Source: Massilia cavernae
GTDB lineage: Bacteria; Pseudomonadota; Gammaproteobacteria; Burkholderiales; Burkholderiaceae_D
Direction of reading: 5' to 3'
Assembly (NCBI RefSeq): GCF_003590855.1
Contig: NZ_QYUP01000021.1
Coordinates: 1-36,222 of the forward strand
DNA: 36,222 nucleotides
The notes beneath the pieces are model-generated. The model was not told the DNA's origin, did no database searches, and saw only the letters and a program-made list of their open reading frames with translations. Each line of letters begins with the position of its first letter. The stretch's first letter is position 1. Of this stretch, positions 8,840 through 17,637 are shown in pieces. The position numbers were made by a program, and so were the translations under genes.

Positions 8840-9002
8840 CGTCTTATCCCCTTAGGTTTTCCGCTTGTTTGTAATGACGCGCCGACTTTTTAGTCTGCTA
8901 CGATGATTCAATTTCGTCAAGAAAAATTCCCAAACGTACTAAGCGGTGGGTGTGGTACGCAAGCCTCATCCGGCAGGCGGCGGGTGGGTGGAATATCGCC
9001 GT

Positions 9003-10121
9003 TTAGTTCGGCACGCGCGTCGGCGAAGGAGTGGATGTTGTAGCAACAGGCTTCTTCTCACTAATCGTCCGGCCTATGCGTTGCGCTGGAATTTCGATGA
9101 GCCGGTGGAACGCAAGCGACGCCACCAGCGTGAACGCCAACAAGATCAGGAAGCCTGGGATACCGCTCGCCGGTTCGACTGCCTTGAATGCCGCGCGTAC
9201 TAACGGGTGGATCAGATAGAGGCTGTACGATATTTCGCCAAGCAGGATGAAATGAACGATGCCTCGTCCCCACATGCCGTGCCGGTCGATCACCGTCTGA
9301 ATAGCGAGCGCCACGATTACGATAAGAAGGGCAAGCATGCCGCTATTCGTTAATCCGTTGCCTGGGCTGTACTGGAAAGCGCAAGTGCCGGCTACTGTGG
9401 CCACGCCGACCAGCGAGCATGTCCAGTGTAGCTGGGACAAGCGGCCGAAGTATCCGCGCCGGTAGCACCACGCCAGCGCCATCCCCACAAGGAACTCGAG
9501 AATAATTGGATTGCCAAGCAGGCTAAATATCTGCACAGGGAACCAGGCATGCCCCGGAAGCAGTCCGGCCAGATCGGCGTTGAGGGTGTATGCGCCCGTC
9601 AGCGCCTGGATGACGATGACCATTGCCACGATGATGGCGGCGGATATGGCCCCTCGATATCGACCGCCAAGGATGTAGAGCGATGTGGCGAAAGCGCCGT
9701 AGAACACCAGCTCGAAAGTCAAGGTCCACGCCACGATGAGAAAGTTGTGCCCGTACTCAGGCGGAAAGCCATTCTGCAGGGGTATGAACAGGACGCTGAG
9801 GAGTAGATCGTAAAGGTAGGGCGGCTTGATCGTGGCCAGGATTGCCATCGCCACCCACGCGGGAATAATGACGCGGAAGAAGCGGCGGATCAGGAAGCTT
9901 CTCGCCGAGCGAGAGCGCAGGCTTTCCGTCGACGAATAGATCACGAAACCGGAGATGTAGAAGAAGATGTCGACGCCGATTTCGCCATGTCCGAGCAGTT
10001 GCGTGACAAGCGGCCAGTCCTCCGCCAGGAGATACTGAAAGTGATAAAGCACGACGAATAGCGCTGCGAGTCCGCGCAACACATGAATGGCCTCCAACTT
10101 ACGGCCAGGTTGAGCGTCCAT
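9003..10121 (-). CDS. Acyltransferase 3 family membrane protein (OafA/YrhL-like)
   Basis: A 372-residue polytopic inner-membrane protein. The family signature is at the N-terminus: LEAIHVLRGLAALFVVLYHFQYL, with the conserved Arg and His, followed by GEIGVDIFFYISGFVIY and RSFLIRRFFRVIIPAW. About ten hydrophobic segments follow. LGEISYSLYLIHPLV near the C-terminus is also characteristic. Members O-acylate surface polysaccharides, lipid A substituents or peptidoglycan-linked sugars, and the specific acceptor is unknown. The start at 10121 (MDAQPGRKL) is chosen over one 26 codons earlier because GGGGA lies just upstream and the earlier extension is not conserved-looking. The DNA is visibly richer in A+T than the sox or msh genes. 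Confidence 0.9.
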   Translation of the reverse strand: MDAQPGRKLEAIHVLRGLAALFVVLYHFQYLLAEDWPLVTQLLGHGEIGVDIFFYISGFVIYSSTESLRSRSARSFLIRRFFRVIIPAWVAMAILATIKPPYLYDLLLSVLFIPLQNGFPPEYGHNFLIVAWTLTFELVFYGAFATSLYILGGRYRGAISAAIIVAMVIVIQALTGAYTLNADLAGLLPGHAWFPVQIFSLLGNPIILEFLVGMALAWCYRRGYFGRLSQLHWTCSLVGVATVAGTCAFQYSPGNGLTNSGMLALLIVIVALAIQTVIDRHGMWGRGIVHFILLGEISYSLYLIHPLVRAAFKAVEPASGIPGFLILLAFTLVASLAFHRLIEIPAQRIGRTISEKKPVATTSTPSPTRVPN

Positions 10122-10434
10122 CGCGTCCCCAATGTTATTTCTGGTAAGTTTACATACCTTTCTTGTAAATTGCTTATTGTAAATTTTAATCGATAACAAA
10201 CTATCACGGAAGCTATAATTTCGGAATAAGGCGAAATTAACGAAGTCAGGCCTTGGGGGGAAGTGGTTACGCGGCGTGCGTGGCGGGACGGGGAAGGCTG
10301 GACGATAACTTGCCGAGTGTGCGCGAATCGAGCGATTCGCCAGCAGCCTGCTATTGGAATTTTGCGGAACAGATTTGCTTTTGCGGAAGAAATCGCCCAG
10401 CCTGAAAATGGCGCGAACAGTGGGATTTCTTCAA

Positions 10435-10521
10435 TGGTGCCCGGAGCCGGGATCGAACCGGCACGCCCTTGCGAGCACGAGATTTTAAGTCTCGGGTGTC
10501 TACCAGTTTCACCATCCGGGC
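10435..10521 (-). tRNA. tRNA-Leu (anticodon UAA)
   Basis: Read on the minus strand the gene is 87 bases, including an encoded CCA. The acceptor stem GCCCGGA pairs with TCCGGGC. The D-arm contains GGTGAAACTGGTAGAC. The anticodon stem CGAGA/TCTCG encloses the loop CTTAAAA, giving anticodon TAA. A long variable arm (TGCTCGCAAGGGCG) shows it is a class II tRNA, and the T-arm is CCGGTTCGATCCCGG. It decodes UUA/UUG leucine codons. The bases 10122-10434, beyond its 3' end, hold no gene that I can support. Confidence 0.97.
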
Positions 10522-10531
10522 AGCGGGCAAG

Positions 10532-10540
10532 ATTCTAGCA
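10532..10540 (-). promoter_or_regulatory. Extended -10 promoter of tRNA-Leu
   Basis: On the minus strand TGCTAGAAT forms an extended -10 element (TGn followed by TAGAAT) ending 11 bases before the first base of the tRNA. A TTGAAA lies upstream (10552-10557), but the spacing is only 14, so the extended -10 probably carries recognition. Confidence 0.55.
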
Positions 10541-10654
10541 CATCCGACAATTTTCAATGGGGCATTTTCGGCGCTTTAGCCTTGCCGCAAGATGGTGTAC
10601 GATGCGTGGCGGCGCGCGTGCGGGTTCGCGCGCCTGAACCACGAAGGATAAGCA

Positions 10655-11458
10655 TTGAAGATTACGATCAACGAGGAACTGCGTTCCTTTGTCGACCCGC
10701 TCGCACCCATCGAATACGCCGCCCTGGAGCGCAGCCTGCTGGCTGAAGGCTGCCGCGACGCGCTGGTGCTGTGGAACGACACCCTCATCGACGGCCATAA
10801 CCGCTACGAGATCTGCCAGCGCCACGGCATCGAATTCAAGACAGTCCAGAACACCACCTTCGCCTCGCTCGAAGACGTCATGCTGTGGATGATCGATAAC
10901 CACCTGGCGCGCCGCAGTGTGTCCGACTACCAGCGCGGCGTGCTCGCCCTGCGCAAGAAGAACATCGTATCGACCCGCATGATGCAGCGCGCCGTTGAAC
11001 CGCAGGCCGAAGCGGGCGACGACGCCCCCAAGGCGCCCGAGCCGCCGCCATGGAACACGCGCGAGGACATCGCCAAGGCGGCCCGCGTGTCGAGCAACAC
11101 CATCAGCCAGATCGAACGGATCCAGAAGGCCGCGACGCCGGAACTGGTCGAAGCGGTCCGCACCGGCACCATCTCCATCAACGCCGCCGCCAATGTGGCG
11201 CAGTTGCCCGAAGCGGTGCAGATCGCCGCCGTCGCCGGTGGCCGCAAGGAGCTGCAGCAGGCGGCGCGCCAGGTGCGCGAACAGAAGATGGCCAGCCGCC
11301 CGCGCAAGGAGCCGAAGGAAGACAGTGCCGACGATGCAGGCGAGCCGGCCGGCACCGAGGAGCAGCTGCGCGCCCAGGTCGCCGTGCTGCGCGCGCGCGT
11401 CGACGAATTGAGTGCCGAGAACCGCGCGCTGCGCGAGCAGCTGGGCTCGCAAGGCTAG
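10655..11458 (+). CDS. ParB-like nuclease/partition-fold DNA-binding protein (orphan)
   Basis: A 267-residue protein. The N-terminal ParB/sulfiredoxin-like domain shows LVLWNDTLIDGHNRYEICQR (ParB box with GHNRYE), and a helix-turn-helix region follows at about 130-160 (REDIAKAARVSSNTISQIER). The C-terminal third is charged and probably coiled coil (EEQLRAQVAVLRARVDELSAENRALREQ in heptad-like register). It starts at TTG 10655, a rare codon supported by GAAGGA 8-13 bases upstream. No in-frame ATG or GTG occurs before the conserved domain. No parA or replication gene adjoins it, so it is not an ordinary partition locus. Proteins like this are often labelled plasmid replication/partition-related. 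Its target DNA is unknown. Confidence 0.85.
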   Translation: MKITINEELRSFVDPLAPIEYAALERSLLAEGCRDALVLWNDTLIDGHNRYEICQRHGIEFKTVQNTTFASLEDVMLWMIDNHLARRSVSDYQRGVLALRKKNIVSTRMMQRAVEPQAEAGDDAPKAPEPPPWNTREDIAKAARVSSNTISQIERIQKAATPELVEAVRTGTISINAAANVAQLPEAVQIAAVAGGRKELQQAARQVREQKMASRPRKEPKEDSADDAGEPAGTEEQLRAQVAVLRARVDELSAENRALREQLGSQG

Positions 11459-11509
11459 CAACCAGCAGGGCCAGGCCAACACCAGAACCAGAAAAACCGG
11501 AGACCATCG

Positions 11510-13726
11510 ATGTCTATCAGCCGCTTCCTCGTAACAGCCTTGTTCGCGTGCGCCGCCGGCGCCGCCTTGCCAGTCCACGCAGCGCCATATGATGCATCGA
11601 TGGCCCAACGCGCGTACAGCGCGGCCGAGACGGCGCGGCTGGCCAGGCTGGCGCAGCGAGTCACCATCATGCGCGACAAGTGGGGCATCCCTCACGTGTT
11701 CGGCAAGACCGACGCCGACGCGGTGTTCGGCCTGATGTACGCCCAGGCCGAGGACGACTTCAACCGGGTCGAGCTCAATTACATCAACGCGATGGGCCGC
11801 CTGGCCGAAGTCGAAGGCGAAGCGGAAATCTGGCGCGACCTGCGCATGAAGATGTACATCACGCCGGCCGACATGAAGGCGAAGTACGCGGCCAGCCCGG
11901 CGTGGCTGAAGAAGCTGATGGTGGGTTTTGCCGATGGCCTGAACTGGTACCTGCATACCCACCCCGAGGTGAAGCCGAAGCTGATCACCCGTTTCGAGCC
12001 GTGGATGGCGCTGTCCTTCAGCGAGGGCAGCATCGGCGGCGACATCGAGGAAATCGACCTGAAGGAACTGGAGGCGTTCTACGGCAAGCGCCCGAAGCTG
12101 GCGCAGCTGGCGGGGAAGGGCTTCGACGAGGAGCCGAAGGGCTCCAACGGCTTTGCGATCGCGCCGAAGCTGAGCGCGTCCGGCAAGGCCCTGCTGCTGA
12201 TTAACCCGCATACCTCGTTCTATTTCCGGCCGGAAGTGCACATGGTCAGCGAAGAAGGTCTCAACGCCTACGGCGCCGTCACCTGGGGCCAGTTCTTCAT
12301 CTACCAGGGCTTCAATGACAGGGCAGGGTGGATGCACACCTCCGGCGGCGGCGACGTGATCGACGAGTACCTCGAAACGGTCGTTGAAAAGGACGGCAAG
12401 TACTTCTACAAGTACAACGGCATGGACATGCCGGTGAAGGAGGTCGCCGTCACGCTGCCTTACAAGACCGCGACGGGCATGGACAGCAAGACCGTCACCG
12501 CCTGGTTCACCCACCACGGTCCCGTGGTGCGCGAGAAGGACGGCAAGTGGGTGTCGGTGAAGATGATGGAAGAGCCGCTCAAGGCGCTGACCCAGTCGTA
12601 CTCGCGCACCAAGGCCCGCAGCTACAAGGACTTCTACAAGACGATGGAGCTGCGCACCAACTCGTCGAACAATACTGTTTACGCGGACGCCGACGGCAAC
12701 ATCGCCTACTTCCACGGTAATTTCGTGCCCAGGCGCGACCCGCGTTTCAACTGGACCAAGCCAGTCGACGGCAGCACGCGCGCCACCGAGTGGAAGGGGC
12801 TGCACGCGATCAATGAGACCATCACGCTGTTCAACCCGTCCAACGGCTGGATCCAGAACACCAACAACTGGCCGTTCCGCTCCGCCGGCGACGCCAGCCC
12901 GCGCGAAAAGGACTACCCCAAGTACATGTGGGCGCTGCCCGAGAACGCGCGCGGCCTGCATGCGCTGCGGGTGCTGGACAAGAAGAAGGACTTCACCCTC
13001 GACAGCCTGATCTCGGCGGCCTACGACAACTACCTCACCGGCTTCGAACCGCTGCTCCCGCAACTCGTGAAGGCTTACGACGAACTGGATGCGGCAAATC
13101 CGCTGAAGGCGCAGCTGGCCGCGCAAGTCGAGGTGCTGCGCCGCTGGGACCTGCGCTACTCGGTCGATTCGGTGCCGACCTCGCTGGCGATCTACTGGGC
13201 GCAGGACCTTGTCAAACAAAATGGACCGGCGGCGCGCGCGCAAGGGACGCCGGTACTTGACTACATCACGGCCAACGGCACGCCGCAGGAACGGCTGGAA
13301 GCGCTGGCGCGCGCGTCGGCGAAGCTGGAGGCGGACTTCGGCAGCTGGCAGACGCCATGGGGCGAGATCAACCGCTTCCAGCGCATCAGCGGCGACGTCA
13401 GCCAGCAGTATGACGATTCGAAGCCCAGCTATCCGGTGGCCTTTCCGTCGGCGGTGTGGGGCTCGCTGGCGTCGTTCGGCATGGTGGCGCCGCAGAAGAC
13501 AAAGCGGATATACGGCGACCGGGGCAACAGCTTCGTTGCGGCGGTTGAATTCGGCCAGCGCATCAGAGCCAAGAGCATCCTGGCGGGCGGGCAGAGCGCC
13601 GATCCAAAGTCGAAGCACTTCAGCGACCAGGCCGAGATGTACAGCAAGGGTGAGTTCAAGGATGTGCTGTTCTATAAAGAGGACATCGAGAAGAACCTGG
13701 AGCGCAAGTACCACCCGGGACAGTGA
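11510..13726 (+). CDS. Penicillin acylase family N-terminal-nucleophile amidohydrolase
   Basis: A 738-residue exported precursor. The signal peptide is about residues 1-24 (FLVTALFACAAGAALPVHA). The acylase alpha region includes VTIMRDKWGIPHVFGKTDADAVFGLMYAQAEDDF, a family hallmark. The nucleophile after autocleavage is expected to be Ser212 in EPKGSNGFAIAP, giving alpha- and beta-chains. Downstream, GDVIDEYLETV and NNTVYADADGNIAYFHGN match the beta-chain core. Such enzymes hydrolyse amide bonds of beta-lactams or N-acyl-homoserine lactones. The substrate here is not predictable, and acyl-homoserine-lactone acylase activity is possible. GGAG at 11499-11502 supports the ATG at 11510. It follows the ParB-like gene by 51 bases and could be co-transcribed. 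Confidence 0.92.
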   Translation: MSISRFLVTALFACAAGAALPVHAAPYDASMAQRAYSAAETARLARLAQRVTIMRDKWGIPHVFGKTDADAVFGLMYAQAEDDFNRVELNYINAMGRLAEVEGEAEIWRDLRMKMYITPADMKAKYAASPAWLKKLMVGFADGLNWYLHTHPEVKPKLITRFEPWMALSFSEGSIGGDIEEIDLKELEAFYGKRPKLAQLAGKGFDEEPKGSNGFAIAPKLSASGKALLLINPHTSFYFRPEVHMVSEEGLNAYGAVTWGQFFIYQGFNDRAGWMHTSGGGDVIDEYLETVVEKDGKYFYKYNGMDMPVKEVAVTLPYKTATGMDSKTVTAWFTHHGPVVREKDGKWVSVKMMEEPLKALTQSYSRTKARSYKDFYKTMELRTNSSNNTVYADADGNIAYFHGNFVPRRDPRFNWTKPVDGSTRATEWKGLHAINETITLFNPSNGWIQNTNNWPFRSAGDASPREKDYPKYMWALPENARGLHALRVLDKKKDFTLDSLISAAYDNYLTGFEPLLPQLVKAYDELDAANPLKAQLAAQVEVLRRWDLRYSVDSVPTSLAIYWAQDLVKQNGPAARAQGTPVLDYITANGTPQERLEALARASAKLEADFGSWQTPWGEINRFQRISGDVSQQYDDSKPSYPVAFPSAVWGSLASFGMVAPQKTKRIYGDRGNSFVAAVEFGQRIRAKSILAGGQSADPKSKHFSDQAEMYSKGEFKDVLFYKEDIEKNLERKYHPGQ

Positions 13727-13766
13727 AACGTCGCTGCCCAAACGTCGTCTTTAGCCCCATCCAGCT

Positions 13767-13775
13767 TGGTATAAT
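13767..13775 (+). promoter_or_regulatory. Extended -10 promoter for thymidine kinase
   Basis: TGGTATAAT is a perfect TATAAT with an upstream TGn, 38 bases before the GTG start of tdk and 40 bases after the acylase stop. No strong -35 is visible, as is common for extended -10 promoters. Confidence 0.6.
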
Positions 13776-13813
13776 CCCGCCCTTCACCTCGGGCAAGCGC
13801 AAGGCAAAACGCA

Positions 13814-14365
13814 GTGGCAAAACTCTATTTCAGGTATTCGGCGATGAACGCCGGTAAATCGACGGCGCTGCTGCAAGTGGCACACAACTACGAAGAGCAG
13901 GGCCAGAAGGTCAAGCTCTATACCGCGCTCATCGACATCCGCTACGGCGTTGGTCAAGTCACCTCGCGCCTCGGCCCGCAGCGCCACGTCGACACCTTCG
14001 GCCCCGAAACCGATTTCCTGGCGGAGAAGCCGCAAGTCGCCTGCGTGCTGGTCGACGAGGCCCAGTTCCTCAGCACGGTGCAAGTCCAGCAGCTGCACCA
14101 GCTGGCCCAGGTCAAGGGTGTGCCCGTCATCTGCTACGGCCTGCGCAGCGACTTCCGCGGCGATCCGTTCCCTGGATCGGCCTACCTGCTCGCACTTGCC
14201 GACGACATCGAGGAAATCAAGAACATCTGCACCTGCGGCAAGAAGGCGACCATGAACGTCCGCGTCGACGACGACGGCCAGCGTATCCGCGAGGGCGAGC
14301 AGGTCGCCATCGGCGGCAATGAACGCTACCGCCAGGCCTGCGGCCGCTGTTTCTACTCCAGCTGA
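13814..14365 (+). CDS. tdk: Thymidine kinase (type II)
   Basis: Phosphorylates thymidine to dTMP with ATP in the pyrimidine salvage pathway, in the cytosol. The 183-residue protein has the P-loop RYSAMNAGKSTALL (about residues 7-20), the Walker B-like VLVDEAQFL with the catalytic Glu, and the thymidine-binding lasso region GLRSDFRGDPFPGS. Zinc-binding cysteines are in CTCGKKA and ACGRCF near the C-terminus, and IGGNERYRQ matches the E. coli enzyme closely. The length is normal. The start is GTG 13814, and it must be here because AKLYFRYSAMNAGKS is the conserved N-terminus. The next gene begins 17 bases after its stop. Confidence 0.96.
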   Translation: MAKLYFRYSAMNAGKSTALLQVAHNYEEQGQKVKLYTALIDIRYGVGQVTSRLGPQRHVDTFGPETDFLAEKPQVACVLVDEAQFLSTVQVQQLHQLAQVKGVPVICYGLRSDFRGDPFPGSAYLLALADDIEEIKNICTCGKKATMNVRVDDDGQRIREGEQVAIGGNERYRQACGRCFYSS

Positions 14366-14382
14366 TCCCCGGGGCGCGGCGG

Positions 14383-14913
14383 ATGACCTTGTCCGGCACA
14401 TGCCGCGCCATCGCGCCTGAATTCCTGTGCGGGCACGGCGACCTGCTGCTCTACCTGCTGCCCTCGGCCGCGCTGGCCCTGGTGATCCGCATCCTGGCGC
14501 GCAGCCATCCCTTCTTTTTCCTGTTCACGGTGCTCGGCACCATCTGCCATGAACTGGCCCACTTCGCCGTCGGCCTGGTGACGGGCGCCCGGCCTGCATC
14601 GTTCACCGTGATCCCGCGCCGCGTCGGCGCCCACTGGGAGCTCGGCTCGGTCATGCTGACCCGCGTGCGCTGGTACAACGCGGCCCCGGCCGCGCTGGCG
14701 CCGATGCTGGTGATCCTGCTGCCGTTCGCGGTGGCGGCCTGGCGAACCACGCCAGGGTGGTCATTCCAGCCGGTCGACCTCGCCATCGCGTTCGCACTGG
14801 CGCCGCAATTCCTGTCGTTCTGGCCATCTTCCGGCGACTGGCGCATCGCCGCGCGTTCATGGCCTTACCTCATCATCATTGCCGCCCTGGCATACCTGCT
14901 CACATTAAAGTAG
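14383..14913 (+). CDS. Small M50-like (HExxH) integral membrane protein
   Basis: A 176-residue hydrophobic protein with about five membrane segments. A zinc-protease motif CHELAHFAVGLVTGARP places His56-Glu57-His60 inside a membrane helix, as in site-2 protease (M50) family members and the M50-like membrane proteins. The third metal ligand of true site-2 proteases (Asp in an NxxPxxxxDG-type motif) is not clearly present. The segment NAAPAALAPML and a later SSGDW are the nearest candidates. It may therefore be a minimal protease or a non-proteolytic relative. It starts 17 bases after tdk and is probably co-transcribed. Substrate and role are unknown. Confidence 0.75.
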   Translation: MTLSGTCRAIAPEFLCGHGDLLLYLLPSAALALVIRILARSHPFFFLFTVLGTICHELAHFAVGLVTGARPASFTVIPRRVGAHWELGSVMLTRVRWYNAAPAALAPMLVILLPFAVAAWRTTPGWSFQPVDLAIAFALAPQFLSFWPSSGDWRIAARSWPYLIIIAALAYLLTLK

Positions 14914-15059
14914 ATCAATCGCCACTTGATTCCCTGCAACCTTGCGAGGTTGAACAGATGGGACTGTTTCGATTTGTAAGAATCGGATTGTGCGCAAGCG
15001 TTAAGCCCTAAGCTAGGGTGCTAAATAGTCGCTTTCCTGCCTCTGCGATTCGCACATCC

Positions 15060-15068
15060 TGTTAGAAT
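15060..15068 (+). promoter_or_regulatory. Extended -10 promoter for prc
   Basis: TGTTAGAAT (TGn plus TAGAAT) lies about 92 bases ahead of the protease start. The spacer 14914-15159 also contains two small perfect hairpins (14937-14952 and 15006-15018) without T runs. The second is close to the promoter and could be a weak terminator remnant. Confidence 0.45.
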
Positions 15069-15159
15069 TGACCAAGGCAAATTTAGATTGGCTCGGCGAA
15101 CTTGCAATCTGCCGATCCGTCCGCAAGTACTACTGGATTCACGCTCGGAGACACAACGA

Positions 15160-17436
15160 ATGAAGAAGCAATTGTTGATGGTCGCGATGGCCTTCGCCAT
15201 GTCGACCCAGGCGGCAACCACCCAGCCGGAGCGCGTTGCCGCTACCCAACTCAAGCCAGTTGCGGCGCAAACCCAGGCCGCGCTGTGGGCTTCGCGCGTC
15301 ATGGGCCGCTACCATTACAAGGCGACGCCCCTCGACGACGCCATGTCCGAGAAGATCTTCGACAAGTACTTTGAATCGCTGGACGGTGAAAAACTGTTCT
15401 TCGTGCAAGCCGACCTCGACAAGTTCGCCCCCGTGCGCGACAAGCTCGACGATGCGATCAACAATGAAAACCTGACCATCCCCTTCGCGATCTACGGCGT
15501 CTACCAGCAACGCTTCGCCGAACGCATCGGCTATGCGCGCGAACTGCTGAAGGCCAAGATGGACTTCACTGTCGACGAAACCATGCAGCTCGACCGCGAA
15601 AAGGCCGCCTGGCCGAAGAGCGAGGAAGAGATGCGCGACCTGTGGCGCAAGCGCGTCAAGAACGACTGGCTGCGCCTGAAGCTGGCCGGCAAGGACGAAA
15701 AGGCGATCCGCGAGACCCTGGACAAGCGCTACGACAACTACCAGGTCCGCGTGCGCAAGCTGAACAACGAGGACGTGTTCCAGATGTTCATGAACGCCTA
15801 CGCAACCTCGATCGAGCCGCACACCAATTACCTCGGCCCGCGCTCGGCAGAAAACTTCGATATCGCGATGCGCCTGTCGCTGGAAGGCATCGGCGCAGTG
15901 TTGCAGACGCGTGACGAATACACCATCATCCGCGAGATCGTGCCGGGCAGCCCGGCTGCGCTGTCGGGCAAGCTGAAGGTCGGCGACCGCATCGTCGGCG
16001 TGGCCCAGGGCACCACCGCCGCCTACACAGATGTGCTCGGCTGGCGCATCGACGACGTGGTCCAGCTGGTGCGTGGCGCCAAGGGCTCGTCCGTGCGCCT
16101 CGACGTACTGCCGGCCGACGCCGGCCCTGACGGCAAGCACGTCGCCGTCACGCTGGTGCGCAAGAAGATCAGCATGGAAGAGCAGGCAGCGAAGAAAACC
16201 ATCATTGAAGTCAAGGAAGCCGGCATCAAGCGCCGCGTGGGTGTGATCTCGCTGCCGACTTTCTACCAGGACTTCGAGGCCAGGCGCCGCGGCGACAAGG
16301 ACTTCAAGAGCGCCACCCGCGACGTGGCCCGCATCCTTGACGAACTCAAGAAAGACAAGGTCGACAATGTCCTGATCGACCTGCGCAACAACGGCGGCGG
16401 CTCGCTGATCGAGGCGGTCGAACTGACCGGCCTGTTCATCGACAAGGGCCCGGTCGTCATGCAGCGCACCGCCGAAGGCACTGTTTCGGTCGAGAGCGAC
16501 ACCAATCCCGGCCTCGCATGGTCCGGTCCGGTTGGCGTGCTGATCAACCGCGGTTCGGCGTCGGCATCGGAAATCTTTGCCGCCGCGATCCAGGATTACG
16601 GCCGCGGCCTCGTTATCGGCGAGCCGAGCTTCGGCAAGGGCACGGTCCAGACGCTGGTCGACCTCGACCGCTTCGAACCGGGCAACAAGTCGCGCTACGG
16701 CGAACTGAAGATGACGGTGGCACAGTTCTTCCGCATCAACGGCGGCACCACCCAGCTGCGCGGCGTGACGCCCGACATCAAGCTGCCGGTCACTGCCGAC
16801 ATCGAGAACTTTGGCGAGTCCAGCTTCGACAACGCGCTGCCGTGGGTTGCCATCAAGCCTGCGTCGTTCGTGCCGCTGGGCGACCTGAAGGAACTGGTTG
16901 CACCGCTGCAGAAGCGCCACGAGGCACGCATCGCCAAGGACAAGGACTTCAAGTACCTGCAGGAAGACCTGGCCGAAGTACGCAAGCTGCGCAAGGAAAA
17001 CGCGGTATCGCTGAACGAAACCGCGCGCCGCAAGGAGCGCGACGCCCAGGAAGCACGCTCGAAGGCGCGCGAAGCACGGCTGGCGGCAGTGGTTTCGCCC
17101 ACGGTCGAGGAACCGGTTCCTTCGCCGGCCGGCAAGGAAACGCGCAGCAAGGTGCCGGCCCCAACCAAGCCTGCGAAGGCGGTTGCGGTAGCGATGGCGC
17201 CGGTGAAAGCGGTTGCGGTCAAGGGTTCGCCACGCCAGGATGACGGCCTGCAGGCCGACGAACGCAACCTGGTGGCGGAACTGGAAGCCGAAAAGGCCGC
17301 CAAGGACGCCAAGGACGTGATGCTGCATGAAGCCGCCAACGTGCTGGCCGATGCGGTCGGCATGCTCAAGACCGACACCCGCATGGCATCGCGCGCCATG
17401 CCTTACATGCCTGCCACCAAGGCAAGCGCACCGTAA
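15160..17436 (+). CDS. prc: Carboxy-terminal processing (tail-specific) protease Prc, S41A
   Basis: A periplasmic serine protease that trims or degrades proteins from the C-terminus, for example lipoprotein-linked peptidoglycan hydrolases in E. coli. The 758-residue precursor has a signal peptide MKKQLLMVAMAFAMSTQA, a long helical N-terminal domain, a PDZ domain at about residues 240-330 (LSLEGIGAVLQTRDEYTIIR, GSPAALSGKLKVGDRIVGV) and the S41 domain. The catalytic dyad is Ser468 in GSASASEIF and Lys493 in FGKGTVQ, with the family's 25-residue spacing. VSLPTFYQDF-type and LRNNGGGSL motifs are present. The C-terminal 150 residues are Ala/Lys/Glu-rich and longer than in E. coli. GGAG at 15147-15150 fixes the start. 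A strong terminator follows. Confidence 0.96.
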   Translation: MKKQLLMVAMAFAMSTQAATTQPERVAATQLKPVAAQTQAALWASRVMGRYHYKATPLDDAMSEKIFDKYFESLDGEKLFFVQADLDKFAPVRDKLDDAINNENLTIPFAIYGVYQQRFAERIGYARELLKAKMDFTVDETMQLDREKAAWPKSEEEMRDLWRKRVKNDWLRLKLAGKDEKAIRETLDKRYDNYQVRVRKLNNEDVFQMFMNAYATSIEPHTNYLGPRSAENFDIAMRLSLEGIGAVLQTRDEYTIIREIVPGSPAALSGKLKVGDRIVGVAQGTTAAYTDVLGWRIDDVVQLVRGAKGSSVRLDVLPADAGPDGKHVAVTLVRKKISMEEQAAKKTIIEVKEAGIKRRVGVISLPTFYQDFEARRRGDKDFKSATRDVARILDELKKDKVDNVLIDLRNNGGGSLIEAVELTGLFIDKGPVVMQRTAEGTVSVESDTNPGLAWSGPVGVLINRGSASASEIFAAAIQDYGRGLVIGEPSFGKGTVQTLVDLDRFEPGNKSRYGELKMTVAQFFRINGGTTQLRGVTPDIKLPVTADIENFGESSFDNALPWVAIKPASFVPLGDLKELVAPLQKRHEARIAKDKDFKYLQEDLAEVRKLRKENAVSLNETARRKERDAQEARSKAREARLAAVVSPTVEEPVPSPAGKETRSKVPAPTKPAKAVAVAMAPVKAVAVKGSPRQDDGLQADERNLVAELEAEKAAKDAKDVMLHEAANVLADAVGMLKTDTRMASRAMPYMPATKASAP

Positions 17437-17455
17437 GTTTTTTATCCGCACATGG

Positions 17456-17488
17456 ATGGCCGCATAGCGATATGCGGCCATTTTTTTT
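17456..17488 (+). terminator. Rho-independent terminator of prc
   Basis: A perfect 11-bp stem (ATGGCCGCATA / TATGCGGCCAT) with loop GCGA is followed by eight T (17481-17488, the first T shared with the stem end). It lies 20 bases after the prc stop. Confidence 0.95.
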
Positions 17489-17637
17489 ACCAGTAGGTGC
17501 TTTCCTACAAGTAAAGAAGATTCTTTTGAACCCCTGCGCACGATTGAATTGTAAGGAATGTTGTCATTTTATGCATGCACTACGATGACATCTAGTTGTA
17601 ATTTTTATATCGGCGTTATATAAACAACAAGGCGGGT

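Noticed and set aside
8915-8920. TTGACG on the minus strand as a -35 box for the methyltransferase
   Set aside because: The hexamer is good but the sequence 17 bases downstream (CAGACT) is a poor -10, so no promoter is claimed.
10263-10538. Small open frame over the tRNA region
   Set aside because: It crosses the tRNA-Leu gene and has no ribosome-binding site or recognizable product.
12376-12384. AACGGTCGT inside the acylase gene, similar to the putative operator
   Set aside because: It lies within codons for TVV, lacks the flanking symmetric bases and is far from any promoter. Treated as chance.
10535-13741. Long open frame on the minus strand (over 1000 codons) antisense to the ParB-like and acylase genes
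   Set aside because: A shadow frame created by strong third-position G+C bias. Its translation is Arg/Val/His/Asp-rich without domains, while the plus strand has clear families.
15139-17541. 800-codon minus-strand open frame antisense to prc
   Set aside because: Same GC-bias artefact; it crosses the prc terminator, and the plus-strand Prc motifs are unambiguous.
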